From Eremophila alpestris peregrina (Eukaryota > Chordata > Aves > Passeriformes > Alaudidae), in contig WMCF01000015.1 of NCBI GenBank assembly GCA_009792885.1, forward strand, positions 13,415,667 to 13,479,666: a DNA stretch of 64,000 bases, given 5' to 3'. Shown here in pieces: positions 1 through 13,100 of the stretch. The position numbers and the translations under genes were made by a program. The notes beneath the pieces are model-generated. The model saw only the letters and a program-made list of their open reading frames with translations, did no database searches and was not told where the DNA came from. Each line of letters begins with the position of its first letter. Within the stretch, counting starts at the first letter, position 1.

Positions 1-3000
1 TATTATATGAGCAAATATAAAACTCTGTCTACCTTTGTGTTATAAAGCTGCCTTTGACTTTTGTAGCTGTTTTATGTTTTGCATTTAGTTGAGATTTAAG
101 GTCTGTGAATATTTCAAAATATCTAAGATCATTGGGAATTTAGGAAAGGGTATAAAACACTTAAAGATAAAAATAAAAAGGCCTGGGTTCTGGTTTATGC
201 AGAGAAAGTTTAAGAAAAATAGGCATTGGAGTCCTTCATTTCCAGAGACCTCTGAGTTATTTTAGGTACACATCTTCCACTTCCTACTCCTTTATCCTGT
301 GGCAAAACTTCTGTGTTGTGAAATATAACATCTGCTAAAGCAAATGAAAAAATAGCTGGGCATTTGAAATGTGATTCCTATGTCACACTGAGGGCATCAT
401 GTTTGCCAGCTGGTGGCCAGCCAACTGGATTTAGCTATTTACCCAAGACCAAATCCTCAGTGGGTACAAATCATTAAGGCTCAATCAAAGATGAAAGCTA
501 TGATATTTTGCACAACCTGAGTAGCATTTCTCCAGGGAATTTAATTTCTCCAGAGTACATTCTACCCACTGTACCACGTGGACCAAAGCCTGGCCTGCTG
601 TGCCCAGTCTAAATAAGAACTATTTCAAGCTCTTACCTAGGTCTGCACATATACACAATACATATATATATATAGTATATGAAAAATGTGCATTGATGTT
701 TCTATAACAGATTTCAGTATTCATAATTTATAGTTAAGAGGTACATTTCAGCCATACATTAAAGTTGATATCATTTGACATCTTTTTGATCTCTTCATGA
801 CTTCAGAATTTGGGGACATGCAAACTGGAATAAGGTAATGTGTTTGTTCAAGGCATAAACTGGGAGTTGTATTGATCATATATATGTTTTTCATTGTGGT
901 GCTATGTGTTCAAATGTAAAACCAAAAATTATTCAGTCCAATTTTCATTTTTTTTTCCTAACTGACTTCAGTTTCACTGACCTTAGACCTTAGGGTTGAG
1001 ACTCAACTTCACACTATAAACATCTGGGCCAGGATTCATTTACTGATGGCTTGCATGTAAAGATAGGTTTTAAGTGTGAGTCATAGACTCCAAGTCCATG
1101 TTTCCACTAAAAAGTGAACTTCAGCCAGTAGAGCAGAGAGAGCTCTGACCAGTTGTGGGTGGGTATTTTCAGGCAGGTTTAGCTGTTTGGTAAACTCCAG
1201 CAAGTGAATTGAGTAAAGGCTGCCTCCAGAAGTGAGGAAGAGCATTCATATCAGGTGGGAGCTGGGGCAAGAGGGTGGATAGAAATGTGTATTAGGCTTG
1301 TGTTGAAGGGATAATGTCTTATATATGGCTGGAGATATTTAGGTTAAATTTGTATGTCTTTATAAAAGAGTCACTAGCTAAAAACTAAAGGTATCGCTAA
1401 GTTGGAATGTGAACCTCTACAGGGAAATGAAAAAAGTTTAAGTACATTATTTGTGCATATTGGCATTATCCACATTCAGTGGTTATTGACTGAAAATATA
1501 GAGAAAGGAAGAAGACAAGAAGGGCGTGCAGAGCTTGTGGCATGAACTACTAAAGCTAAAACAGCTGCAGGCTTCAGAAACTAAGTTTCATTCTCTCCAA
1601 TCTTTACCTACTTTCTCCTAGAAGCCCATTTTTGCTCTATCTTCTATCAACAAATGCAAATTTCTCTAGGTGCTGCTGGTTTTCCTGCACCATTGAAAGA
1701 TTGCAAACATAACTTGAAAGCTAAGATCTTTCAGCAACATTATCTCTGATATTCAGTCTTTTTAAACTGCCACATTTATATTGAAAGTCTAAAAAATAAT
1801 CCTAAAGATAATCCTAAAGAATAAAAGAATTAAACTCAAATCCTCTTGAAGCAAGAAAGTTACTTTGAGAAAGTGAAAATTATTAAAAGCTAACATACCT
1901 CAATTTGAAAAGGGCAATTTCAGATTTGGTCTTTGAGTAGTTTAACTAGTCTGCTTTCAATTTATGTGACTAGATACAAATCTGTCCTCATACACATGGT
2001 TCTGCAGGAAGTAGTGTGCCACCTGGGCTGCAATTGCTCCTTTAAACAGATACAGGTCTTACATACCTCCAGTGAACACTTTGGACCTTAGGGTGTCTCA
2101 AAGGCATTAGATAATTTTCTGTAAAAAACAGAAAATCTTGCCTGCTTGGTTTCTTTTTCCTTTCTTCTTTTTCTTTCTGAAAATAGCAAACAAAGATTTG
2201 TTTTAAAAGTTCTATGCACAGCACTTGGCAAACCATTTCATCATATCAATTCAGTGTAAATCAAAAATTTAAGCCTTTCATAGGGAGTGAAAACATTTAT
2301 CTGAATGCTAATAGATAAATTGTATTCTTGAGGCAGGGGTTAAAAACCTTGAGCTTTGTGTTTCACTTTGTTTTGTTCCTGTCCTGAAATCTATTCTTAA
2401 ACAAATCAGGCAAACAACACACCTTACCAAGCACCATGGGGAAATGAATATAGGGATTCATAAGTATTCTCCTAGTTTGTATGCATGATTCACTGTCTGG
2501 TGGCAAAAATCAATTTGTCTCTTTAAAAAGGCCCCCTTGGGGCTAGAGGAATGCAGAGCTGTAATGGTTTACTGTCTTGAGAGCCTTTGTCTGATGACAA
2601 ACAGAACTGGAATTGACAACAGAGAGTTATAGTCATGAGTGAAATTATTCATGTGTTATGGCTTTTTCCCTCACCTGGCTTTGGAGAACTGCACCTGCAA
2701 AACAGTGTATCTATGACATTCATGTAGTCACCTCGATTGCATGCTTCCCTGGTATTTACAGGCACTGACAGTGCTTGCATTTTTCTGTCCATTTTTATGT
2801 GCTGGTATCCCTTTGCAAATCAACACTGTTGTCTGCACAAAAGTACAGGCGTTGGTAGATATTCAACCATGCACAACAGAGAACCCCACTGAGAATGTTT
2901 CAACCTTTTTGTCACACAGTGAAGTATATGAAAGAAAAGATGCATGTCTACACATATTTCATTACCTTACAGGAAGCATCAGAGAGTGGAGACAGCATTA

Positions 3001-3514
3001 GGCACAAACTCAGAAAATACAGGTTTTATTCACGGTTCAAGCCTTGATCTGCTGTATTGCTTTAGACACATATTATTACCTATCTGTAACTTCTTTCCTT
3101 CTACTAGATCTTATTTTCTTTAATTAAAAGGCAAAAAATTGAAATATCATCCCTTTGTACTGTAGCTTATGCAGAGAACCTTCTGTATCTTACAATCACA
3201 AGTTATTTTTGTATTACATCTAAGATAATTCAGTAATACTATACCAAATTTAATGTCTATCTGCCAAATGTCAGTGGAATATGGCTACAAAGGTTTGGCC
3301 CAGTACCTGAGAATTTTTTAAAGCATCTTGCTTTTTATCTACAAATAAAATTCATTACTTAAATTTTGCATTGAAATTAACTAAGACTTCCATATATTAA
3401 CGTGGCATAGGAAATCACAGACTGTGGCAATGAAATGCTGGACTGATCAGGAAATCTTCTGAATTCTTATTTGTTCTGATTGAAAATCTTGAAGTCACTT
3501 GTATGTTTTGTAAT
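1..3514. other. Unique AT-rich non-coding DNA
   Basis: No gene or dispersed repeat is recognised. Small-scale content: a short TA run near 662-674, two perfect copies of the 12-mer ATAATCCTAAAG at 1796-1819, and a pyrimidine tract at about 2150-2177. An open frame at 2741-3001 begins with a hydrophobic stretch, but it has no recognisable domain and no visible splice or promoter context, so it is treated as chance. Confidence 0.7.
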
Positions 3515-3519
3515 AAAGT
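3515..3519. repeat. Left target-site duplication of solo LTR
   Basis: AAAGT, repeated exactly at 4078-4082 on the other side of the LTR. A 5-bp duplication is usual for ERVL-type integrations. Confidence 0.75.
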
Positions 3520-3629
3520 TGTTGTGGTTTAACCTAGCTGGCAACTAAGCCCCACACAGCTGCTCACCCATGTGATGGGGGAAAGAAGTCAGGGAGTAAG
3601 AGTGAGAAAACTCATGGGTTGAGATACAG

Positions 3630-3635
3630 TTTAAT
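3630..3635 (-). terminator. LTR polyadenylation signal ATTAAA
   Basis: TTTAAT on the plus strand reads ATTAAA on the minus strand. It lies about 110 bp from the U5 edge, where the family keeps this signal. Activity is not implied. Confidence 0.5.
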
Positions 3636-3991
3636 AGGTTAAGCCAAAGCCAGACCCATAAGCAAAGTAAAACAAGGAATCCATTCACCACTTCCCATGG
3701 GAAGACAGGTGTTCAGTCATCACAGGAAAGCAGGGCCCCATCACACATAACAGTGTGATAACACACAACACCCTCTCTTCCTTCTTCTTCCCTCCAGCTT
3801 TTCAGTCTGAGTGTGATGCCATGTAAAATGGAATGTCCCTTTGGTCTGTTGGGATCAGCTGTCCAGGCTATGTCCACTCACAGCTCTTTGTGCACCCTCA
3901 GCCCTCTCTGGGGTAGGGTGAGAGGCAAAAACGTCCCTGACTCTGTGTCAGCCCTGCTCAGCTGTAACAAACACATCCCTATGTTATAAGC

Positions 3992-4021
3992 TCTGTTTTT
4001 TTAAAAAAAAAAAAAAAAAAA
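3992..4021. repeat. A-rich run inside the LTR
   Basis: A run of T then about 20 A residues interrupts the LTR near its U3 edge. Related copies have a short non-homopolymeric stretch here, so this looks like a local expansion within the LTR rather than a poly(A) tail. Confidence 0.6.
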
Positions 4022-4077
4022 GCCCCTAGTAGTTACTATGAAGAAAATTCTTTCTACATCAACAAAAAATCTGCATG

Positions 4078-4082
4078 AAAGT
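4078..4082. repeat. Right target-site duplication of solo LTR
   Basis: AAAGT, identical to 3515-3519. Confidence 0.75.
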
Positions 4083-6824
4083 ATAACTAAACATAAATAT
4101 TTTCAAAAACAAAAGAAAAAAGAGAAAAACTAAATTATTAAGAAAACTTCCCCCACTACCCACCCTGAATGTGAGTTTGGTCAAACCAAAAGCATACAAA
4201 TTCAATAAAATGGAGAGTGACTATCAGACTTGTTTCAGTTGAAAAATGGAGAAGGATGATTACAAACAAGTAAAAAGATGTCTGTCCTGTATTAAGGTAC
4301 TCAGGGAGATAAAGATACACCCCAAGTTTACATTATATGCAGTGATAGGCTGTCAGTGTACAGATGATAAGTACTGTTGGCATTGGATGCAGAAAAATAA
4401 TTCAATACAGAGCAAGTTAGTATTATGCATAATGATATTCTGGATTGATTGTACAACCAGATGTTGTGTGAATTCAATCAAGAAATGTTTTTTGTCACCT
4501 CTGTTTAAACAGACATGCCAGTTTCATTCCCAGTTGAGATGAGAATAGAAATCCATTGCTTACTGTATTAACAATAGACAATTTTTCTAATAATGAATAG
4601 ATTTTTTCCAGTCTTCTGATGAGATTGTTGAGTGCCAGATATACCTGTGATTTTTTTTAATTATTTATTTTCTCTAGAGAGGGAGCAAGAGTTTAATTTT
4701 GGTCTGAGGAGCTTATTTTGAATGCATCTGAAACAGAAATAAACTGCTCACCTGTAATATTATAGCCCTCTCTAACAAGGCACATATCCCCTCTAAAGGC
4801 TAAACAGGAGATGAGTGAAAAGTGAAGAAAAAAGCAGCATCATACAAGTATACATTAATTAAATGGAAATCACTCAGTCCAGGTCATGTAGAAGATACCC
4901 CTGGTGAGACTCCATCATATCAAAATATATGTATACTCACATGTGTTTTCTCTGTTTGTATGCTAAATAAAGTCCATTGAAAGTGAAAATAAAAAAATAT
5001 TTAGAAACCTAGAAATACTTTTTTTTAAAATATACAATATTTCCTTCTCAAAATTAAACCTTTTATTTATGACCTCAGGCCAGCTGTGGGGTTGAGATTT
5101 CTCTCTTCGCTAAAGAAGAAACCACATTCTTTCTTTCTTTTTATACAATGTGAGTAAACAAAAAGGATTTTACCATTATCTACAATCTTAAAAAAGGAGA
5201 CAGTGTCAGGTATTCCCTTTCTTCTAACCCTGTAGCGTTGTCTTTGCATGAAACTTAATGAACTGGCATTACATTATTCTATGTGCATTTACTGCAGAGA
5301 TGTTTCCTGCAAGGCAAGGTCAGTCAATAAACTTCTTAGGAAGGAGTTGGAGAATGGAGGTTTTGTTCCACAGCTTCCTATGCCTCCAAAAACTATGACA
5401 ATTGTTTTTGTTTGTTCATTTAAAGACCAATCCGATCTTAACCCATTGGCATCTTGCTTAATAGTCAGATCCCATGGCCTGCTGGGCCAGCAAAACTTAA
5501 TAGGAAAGGGAGAGGCTGATGGGAAAACGTGCACAGGAGAGATGAGCTGTAGAAGTGTAATTGGAGCACACACACAGAGCAAAATATCCCTGAAGACTCA
5601 GAAGACTTCTCAGTCTTGAAAACATTTACAACCAAGCACAATGATTTATACCCCAATTCCAGCAGATTTACTCATGAGAGCAAGTAATATGCTCAGTAGT
5701 AATTAACAAGCTTGGATTTTCTCTGTTATTTTCACTGACTCTCATGCCTCTTCACACTGTCAAGGAGGTGTGAAAGAAAAAGACCTGAGAACAGGATCTT
5801 ATTTCATGTTTTTTCCTCAAAGACATTTTTGTGCTATCAAATCTAGCTTTGGACAACAAATGTCACCAACCAAGTAGAATCAACAGATGTGTAAATCCAT
5901 ATGTCCCCATAGTATTTATCTCGCCATGTGTGCCCTGACAGTCCCCCAAAGCAGCATTCATATAAATAAGTTGTGAATTTCAAAACTGAAATGGTAAAGT
6001 GGGCAATTTGTCTATTTATTTTTTTAAGTTTTCTTTTACTCTATTTTTCCCTCAAAACCCATCTACACAAGCTGAAAAATATGAATTGCTGCATGAAGTC
6101 AGGTACCCAGGTGTGGTCAAATTGACATTGATTAAGCACTGGTTGGCTCTAGGATATTATAAACATCCTTCTACCTCCAAGTTTTAAACCATCACTTTCA
6201 GGTTCCCATTCAAAATAGCACTCAAAGTCTTTTTGAGCTTTAAAGCTGGTGCTGAAGTTTCAGTAAATGGGACAAATGTGTACTGAAGTAATGCCTTATT
6301 TGATTTCTTAACACCAAGCTCAATTTTAGCTACTTAAATGTAAATGTAGGACTAAAGCTTCCATATACAATGAAATAAGATAAAATTACTTTTTACCTTA
6401 CAAAGGGAGTTGCATGACAGAACACATTTAATGTTGTACTGTGTTTACATTTCTAGGATAAATAAGGGAGGAAGTTTTGGCTTAATTCCGACAATATTTT
6501 GTGTGCTTTTCTAACTGTAATTGGCAAGAAGGTTTGCTCTGTAAATATTTGAGTTAGGACAATATCATTTGAAAAAATATATTTTTGTAAATACTTAGTT
6601 CCTTTTCTAAAATTTACTGTCATTTCTCAGAAATTTTATCCAACTTTACATCATAGTTTTGGTGGGTTTTTTAAATGTCGTTTGGCATGAGTTATAATGC
6701 TTTCTTCTGCAATCACAGATATGATTGTGTATTACAGACATGTTTGATACTCAGGGGTAGACATACATTCGAAGGGAAATCTCTGCAGTACAGATTTTGC
6801 CTTTGAGATATTTTGGGATTTAAA
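4083..6824. other. Unique AT-rich non-coding DNA
   Basis: No dispersed repeat is recognised. A 123-codon open frame on the plus strand (5248-5619) overlaps 97- and 63-codon frames on the minus strand. None has a recognisable domain. The overlap of three frames suggests low stop density in a slightly GC-richer patch rather than a gene. Confidence 0.65.
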
Positions 6825-7140
6825 AAATGACATATCAAAAAACTGTTAGGGTGGGAAGGGGCCTCTGGAAATCAACCAGTCCAATCCCTCTGCCAAGGGA
6901 AGGTCAATCTAAAGCAGGTTACACAGCCCGATGTCAGGTTTTGAATGTCTCCAGCAAGGGAGACTCCCCTGAAGCCTGTTCCAGTACACTGCCACCAAGT
7001 TGCTCCTCATGCTGAGGTGGAACTTCTTGTGCTTTCATTTATGCCCATGGCTGCTTGTCCTGTCATTGGCCGTCACTGAAAAGAGTCTGGCACCATCCTC
7101 ATGGCACCCAGTCTGAGATCTTTGTATGCATTGATGAGAT
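6825..7140 (-). mobile_element. CR1 LINE, 3' end fragment
   Basis: The plus strand shows the reverse complement of a CR1 3' region in order: TTAGGGTGGGAAGGGGCCTC, then AGTCCAATCCCTCTGCCAA, then TGAATGTCTCCAGCAAGGG, GCCTGTTCCAGT, GAGGTGGAACTTCTTGTGC, TGTCCTGTCATTGG and ACTGAAAAGAGTCTGGC. The element is therefore on the minus strand, with its 3' end at the left and a 5' truncation near 7140 (after ATTGATGAGAT). Small deletions and many substitutions show it is old. CR1 copies are usually 5'-truncated and lack target-site duplications, as here. Confidence 0.9.
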
Positions 7141-10100
7141 TAGAAGATATTAATTAGGCTTAAGTTACTAAAGTCTGTTCTTTCTAAGCTAAGACAGTAA
7201 CCTATAATTCTCAGAGATGTTAAATATTGATAAAGATCTTTCCTTCAAAATGTTCACTACCTAATTTTCCCTTGAAAAAATAATTTCATTCAATCTTCAA
7301 TTTTTTATATCTCATTATTCAAAATTACTATTGTTGGTGAAGCAAAATTAATTAAAGTGAAGTGGTTTTCAGTAGCCAGAGGTAAAAATCTAGATTATCA
7401 TTCAGCTCCAGCACAATGAACTCTGGTTTCATTGCAGGCAGGATCCAAAATAATTTCTGGCATTTATACTATTCCAGCCAAATTCTCGTTACATTATTTA
7501 ATAAATAATGAATCTTGCATATTTTCATGAGAAGAAAGAAATCTGACATGGCAGGATATTTGGTTTTGGTTTATACCTCCTTCTTCCTCACAATGGATGA
7601 CCCTGAAGAGACCAGCTGAAGCAGAGGTCTCATTACACCTTGATATGTCAGAACAGTTCTGGGAGAAGGAAAAAAATAGGCTATAAGTGTCCAGTATTTC
7701 CTGAAGTTACCTTTTTCCTTTTCTTCTCATTACTGTGCCCTGGTCTGCTGCCTCACAGACATACCAAAGCATTTTTGCAAACCCAAGTCATAAATTGAGT
7801 GGCTGGAACGCTTGTGCAGAGGTGCAAGGAGGCAAAAGAGCAAGGTGGAGCCTTGTGCAAGGCTCCTGAAGGGAGCGCCTGGCTCTTAGACCCTGCTGTC
7901 CTTTACACTCCTCAGTTCAGGTAGCATCTTTCATATAAACTCAGGACCTTCCAGCTGTGCTGTTCGACTCTGTGTTTGTTCAGTCTCACAAAGGGTCCCA
8001 TCATGACAAAGGTTTTAGAAAGTGCCATTTAGGACAAACTACTCCAAGTTACCAAACAGATCCTAGTGAGGATAACACTGGAAGGAGGATAACATCTGCA
8101 GGGAAATAGAGCTCAGTGCTCTTTCCATTTTTGCATGAAACCTCCTCCAGAAATGACTCCTGATTAATACAACATCTTTATTCTACGACAAGGGCAAAAA
8201 GATTCTTCAGCACTGCTGTACATCATTCCTGAACTTAGACACATTGATTTCTCTTTCTGACTTATGGGAAATTTTGCTGTGTTGCCAGAGCAGCTCCACA
8301 ATTCTGTCTTTGTGAGCTGTGTAGGTACTTCTAAGGGCAGAATTTAGAGAAAGTGTTTCAAGGTTCCCTTTTCAATGACCTAATATTATTTCACTTGAAA
8401 TAATCTGAGCATACTTGGTAGCACCAGATTTTGATAAAAAATGCTCTTTGAAAAAAAAAAAAATTATGCGTAAGTCATATTGTCACTTTATATTAACTTT
8501 CTTATCCATTTCACCTTTATACTGTCCTCTGTATTCATTCATTTTTAACTAAGTTATCTTTTTTCAGTCCTGAAATAGATTTTTAAAAAGACGGGAGTGC
8601 CTGTGTCAGTCTTAAAGAAAGCTACGCTCTGGCAATTAAAAGCTGCTTGAACTCTTCATAAGCAGAGGAAAAACCATGTTCATACCATAAACTAATGAGG
8701 TTAATGTACAACTCTTTCACAGAGCTTTCCATCCTTGAATCTTTGAATCCTTTGCAAAGACATTTCAGTACTACAGTGTAACTTTGCTCAGCGATTTTGG
8801 CCTCCTGAGAGTTTTTTTGCTATGGATAATTCCCCACCCCCCCATAAATGCTACTTTGTATCAAAATGTACCTGATCAACCAAATACAGTCGAAATATCA
8901 AATTCTGTAAACTAAATTTTGTGAATTTCTTGCACTGGGTTTTGATTCTGAAGCACTAAATGTTACATTTCTGTAAATAGACTGCTTCTGTTACACATTT
9001 CCTCAAACATGCTCTTAGCTAAAATTATCTCCAACCTAAAATTAGTAATGGCAGCACTCAGCATCTCTAAATGCCTGTTGTGATTTTTTTTTCCTCTAAT
9101 TGTTCAATTTTGATCTAATATCGCATTATAGAAACAGATCAGTTAAGTGTAGTGCTGCATGATGCCATTTCTTTGGCTGTAGGAAACAGGAAGACTATTG
9201 GCTCATGTCCTTTCTATCTTCAGAATCAGTAGATCTCAGACGCTGGTGCTGTGGTTTGTGTCCAGGTATGATTGCAGCACACTTCACAAAGATTCCTAAA
9301 TGCACTTCAGAACACAAAGTGTTCTTAAAATAGATGTTCTTCTTCTACAGGAGGCCATGCCAAGGATCACAGTATGTAATGACACAGTTACACTCCTAAT
9401 GCCTTTTGGGAATGATACTAATGATTTTGAAGCAACGTTTAAACATCTGGTGTCTCAACAGCTCATGTTACCATGTTGTTTGTGATATGTCAATAGCTCA
9501 TGAGAGATCACACAAATCTTCCAGTTAAGGTAGAGCTAAAGTCATTTCATTACAAAGATTTTTGTAGTACTGGTCCACGTTCCTTGTTTTATGAGTGCCC
9601 GTGGCACACAAAATATAAATGGAAAACATATAACAAAAAAAGTCTCTTCTGGTTAGCTCTGCACTAATCTCAGCTCAGGTTAAGGAGTACCTTTGTATTC
9701 TTGAGCTCTACTCCCTAAGCCACCATATAAAACATTTAACAGGCCCCTGCTTAACGTCCCAAAATTTTCTACTGTGAGATTTTAAACAGCAACATAATAA
9801 ACCTACCTGCAAGGGCACTTCATCCACTTTCATTAGCTTGGAAGAAATTTAACTCTGCCGAATGCATCAAAATCCCTGCTGTGAAATATGTCATCTTCTA
9901 AGTGCAGTCAAAACAAGCTCTATAATCTCTTAACCATTTTAAAATCAAAATTATTCAAGCCTCTGATTTTTCCTTTATTTTTGAGCAGTGGTGATTTTTT
10001 AAAGCCTGAATAAAAATACTAGATCATTATTCACAGTCCTTTTAGTCTTCATTAGCATAGACTGACTCACCAGATTGCTAAATAAACAGAACATATAGGT

Positions 10101-13100
10101 TAGACATATGTTTTTTCACCTGACTTATTTCATGATGCAGAAAGCACTTCAGTTCTATTTCAGCCCTTTCTTGTGTGAGAACAGAATGCACCAATTAATA
10201 ATATCAAATTACAGCCAGAAACTCATGCCTGAATGAGCTTGTCAGGACAATGAGACTTTTCCGCTTATTATTTTTTTGATAATTCAAGTGAAAGAGAGAA
10301 GCTGTGAGCAGTTGTAAAATTCTCAGTTCTTTATCAGTGCTACAAATAAATATGTGTAAAAAGCTCCCATGTTTAATACTTTAAAATAACATGACATAAA
10401 ATTTAAAAATCAAGATTTGGGTATGAAACATTTTTTAAAATGCCAATTTTTGTGTGCTTGACAATGACAGTATCAGCTATTTAGAAATTAATTTTAAATG
10501 GTTTTTAATGGTTTCCTATTTGTACAAACTGCCCTAATCCCTTATTCCAGTTTTATCAGTATTATGAAGACAAGTTAACTCTTTCAGAGCTGGAAGGTCT
10601 TGGATTTGATGGTAGGGCTCACCAAGAAAAAGAATCAAGAGAGGATTTGCCTGCTTTTCAAATAGTGTAGCTGTCCTAGACCCTGCCTGGACATGACAGA
10701 TGTGAAAGGATACCCTTATGTCTTACTGCTGCTTATTTATTTCTAATTATTCTCATGCAATAGAAATAGAATTAGTTGTTTTCAAAGACTGCAGGGATCT
10801 CCACCTCAGAAAATGGACCACGTATTATTGTGTCACTGCTGAGTACCACAGCAATTACATGACAGAAAATTCCCACACTGAGAAGTAGGTTAAAATAAGT
10901 GCAGAAATAGAGATTGGCTACAACAATAAGACAGCAACCTTCCTCATTGTGTTATGAGCTTTCTTTCCCCAACCAGTCTTCTAACACCTCCCAAAGTCAA
11001 ACAACTTGTGGGTAGCTTGTTTGGCAGCTGGCTGAGCTTCTGCACACTTGCTGGAATAACTCACCCACAGATGTCTATGCCTACTATCCTGGCAGTGGCC
11101 AGACTTTGGAGCATTTCCCAGTTTGCAGCAAGAAGCAGCACTGCAACAAGGACTGACTCTTCTCCCTTGGCTTAGAGTTTATTCAGTCATACTACAGTAA
11201 TTCTCTTCATACTGGAGGAGTCCTTACAGCATTCTTAGAGCAGGTTAAAATGGAAACCTATTTAGAAGTGCTATTATTATATCAGTGTATTGTGGAGACA
11301 ATTAAAATAACTATGTTCCCTATCCTATAATAGGAATAAATAGATTCTTGCTTTATCTTAGTCTAACAAAGGAATCATAGTAAAGGAGAAATCACATCCT
11401 TCCAGGACAGGACAGTTTTTAATAATTTTTAAATGGGTTAGGTGTAAGTATAGTAAATAAAGTCATCCAGTTACCTGCCTTCATCTAAACATCAGTAGCT
11501 GAAATGGATGTGGGTAGTGTCTTGTGAGGGGATTCAATATCTCAACTAAGAGCTGAAAAATCAATTTTTCATCTAAATTGAATCAATTGATATCCTAAAC
11601 TAACATATAATTATAGAAAATTTGCTTTTCCTTTGTAATTATTTCATGGACCATTGTGTTCAAGGTATCTCTGTAGCAATGGCAAAACCTTCTGGGAAGG
11701 TTTTTAGGGTGGACACATCTTTGACTACATGGAGTCAAGTGGCAGCTGCACATCTGCCTTAGGTCAGGTCTCCCCCAGGAGAGCTCTAGGTTTCTATAGT
11801 ACTTTTTAATGTCTTTCTTCCATGCTCAGACACGAGCTATGAAGCAGTGAATCATGGAGATGTAAAACCAAAGTTTCACGTGCAAAAGATGCCTGTTCAG
11901 ATGAGACCACAAACCTTCCCCTGTGGTTAACTTAATACAGTTATTGCATTTCTTAATTAGTTATCATGTTCGTAGCTATATCCTCCTTGTAAGACAGAAG
12001 CATTTACAGAGGAAAGATGGTGAAATATTACAGGGTAGCCAAGTCCAGCATGACAATTTCCCTCAGAAAAAATACACCTGTGTTTGTGAGAGCTCTTTAC
12101 GGTGGTTGAAAAAATATTTTGGCTTTATTTATTCTGCTGCTCTATCCATTGTGGAGCAGGTTGGCACCTGCCCTTCTACCCTAAGGAAAAGGCTAAGTAC
12201 AATTGTGCTGCTCCCAGAAACACCAGCAGGGAACTAACCTGTGCCAGCCCATTTTTTGTTGTAAGTTATTTTCTCTCACTGGTCAGCAATTTGGAGGTCA
12301 CTTGCATGGAAAAAGGAGAGAGCAGCTTATTGGCAGGTACTCTGCTGCCATGGTGATTCCTGGAGTACAGAGAATAGTGCATGGAGGATCATAGGAGAAT
12401 ACAAGGAGGTAGGAGTCATCGTTTTTATACAGAACACAAAATAACAGATGATGAAAAGTAATGTTGGTCTGTAACAGCAAAACTGAAATAATGTTTTATA
12501 TATCAAAGAAAAATAAGTCAGCAAAAGAGACGCAGAGATGGGAAGGACAGGGATGCATGGTAAATTTCATCAAATTGGCTTAATATCATTTTAAGAATCT
12601 GTCATGAGACTAGGGAGATTTTTGTTTGCTTGTTTTTCTCATAAATTCATAGACAGAAAAATGCTGGCCAGCTCTAAGAAAGGGGCATCAGTCATGCAGG
12701 CATTTAGCCAACATCACCACTGGGCTCTATGAATGTCAGGTGTTGTTCAAAAAACTAATTAGTTTGTTTTCTTTCAATACTTGAAAGAATGTTTCATTAC
12801 AATGCAAATGGTGTTAACTCACAACACAAGCTAATCGAGAATTCTTTCAAAACATCCCACATAGACCCTTATCATAACCTGCCGAACAATAAATGCTAAA
12901 CTCACTTCAGAAGATAGAATTCCTACTGGTAGAGGGACGCTGACTGTCAGACAATTTACAGCTTTTATTATTTCAGATACTTGCTTTCAGTCCCAAAGTA
13001 ATTCATCCTATTACCTCTGTTAACAATGGATTGGTACTTGCCACTGTAACTAGCTGGACTGATAGCTGAAAAGTAAACTACTGCCTTTGTGAAAAAAATA

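Larger units (their letters stand above)
3520..4077 (-). mobile_element. Solo LTR of an avian endogenous retrovirus, probably ERVL class (old copy)
   Basis: The plus strand opens TGTTGTGGTTTAACC and closes with the block TACTATGAAGAAAATTC. These are the two edges of an LTR family I recognise from many bird genomes, lying here in reverse orientation. Read on the minus strand, U3 lies at the right, the expected TATA region (about 3798-3806) has decayed, and an ATTAAA polyadenylation signal is kept at 3630-3635. An exact 5-bp duplication AAAGT flanks it. The expected terminal CA on the plus strand has become TG (4076-4077). Only one CpG (in AACGTCC) is visible across 558 bp, as expected for an old, methylation-decayed insertion. 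No internal gag, pol or env sequence adjoins it, so this is a solo LTR left by recombination between two LTRs. The family name is from memory of the consensus; class is inferred from the 5-bp duplication. Confidence 0.85.

Noticed and set aside
2741..3001. 86-codon frame beginning with a hydrophobic, signal-peptide-like stretch
   Set aside because: No family resemblance, no splice or promoter context, and hydrophobic starts are common in T-rich random frames.
3992..4021. A run read as a retroposon poly(A) tail
   Set aside because: It lies inside the LTR, which continues on both sides up to matching target duplications.
6827..7015. 62-codon plus-strand frame
   Set aside because: It lies entirely within a CR1 3' untranslated region and is antisense to it.
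7790..7870. GC-richer patch with AAGGTGGAGCC and GCAAGGCTCC, hairpin-like
   Set aside because: Arms are short and imperfect, so it cannot be told from chance.
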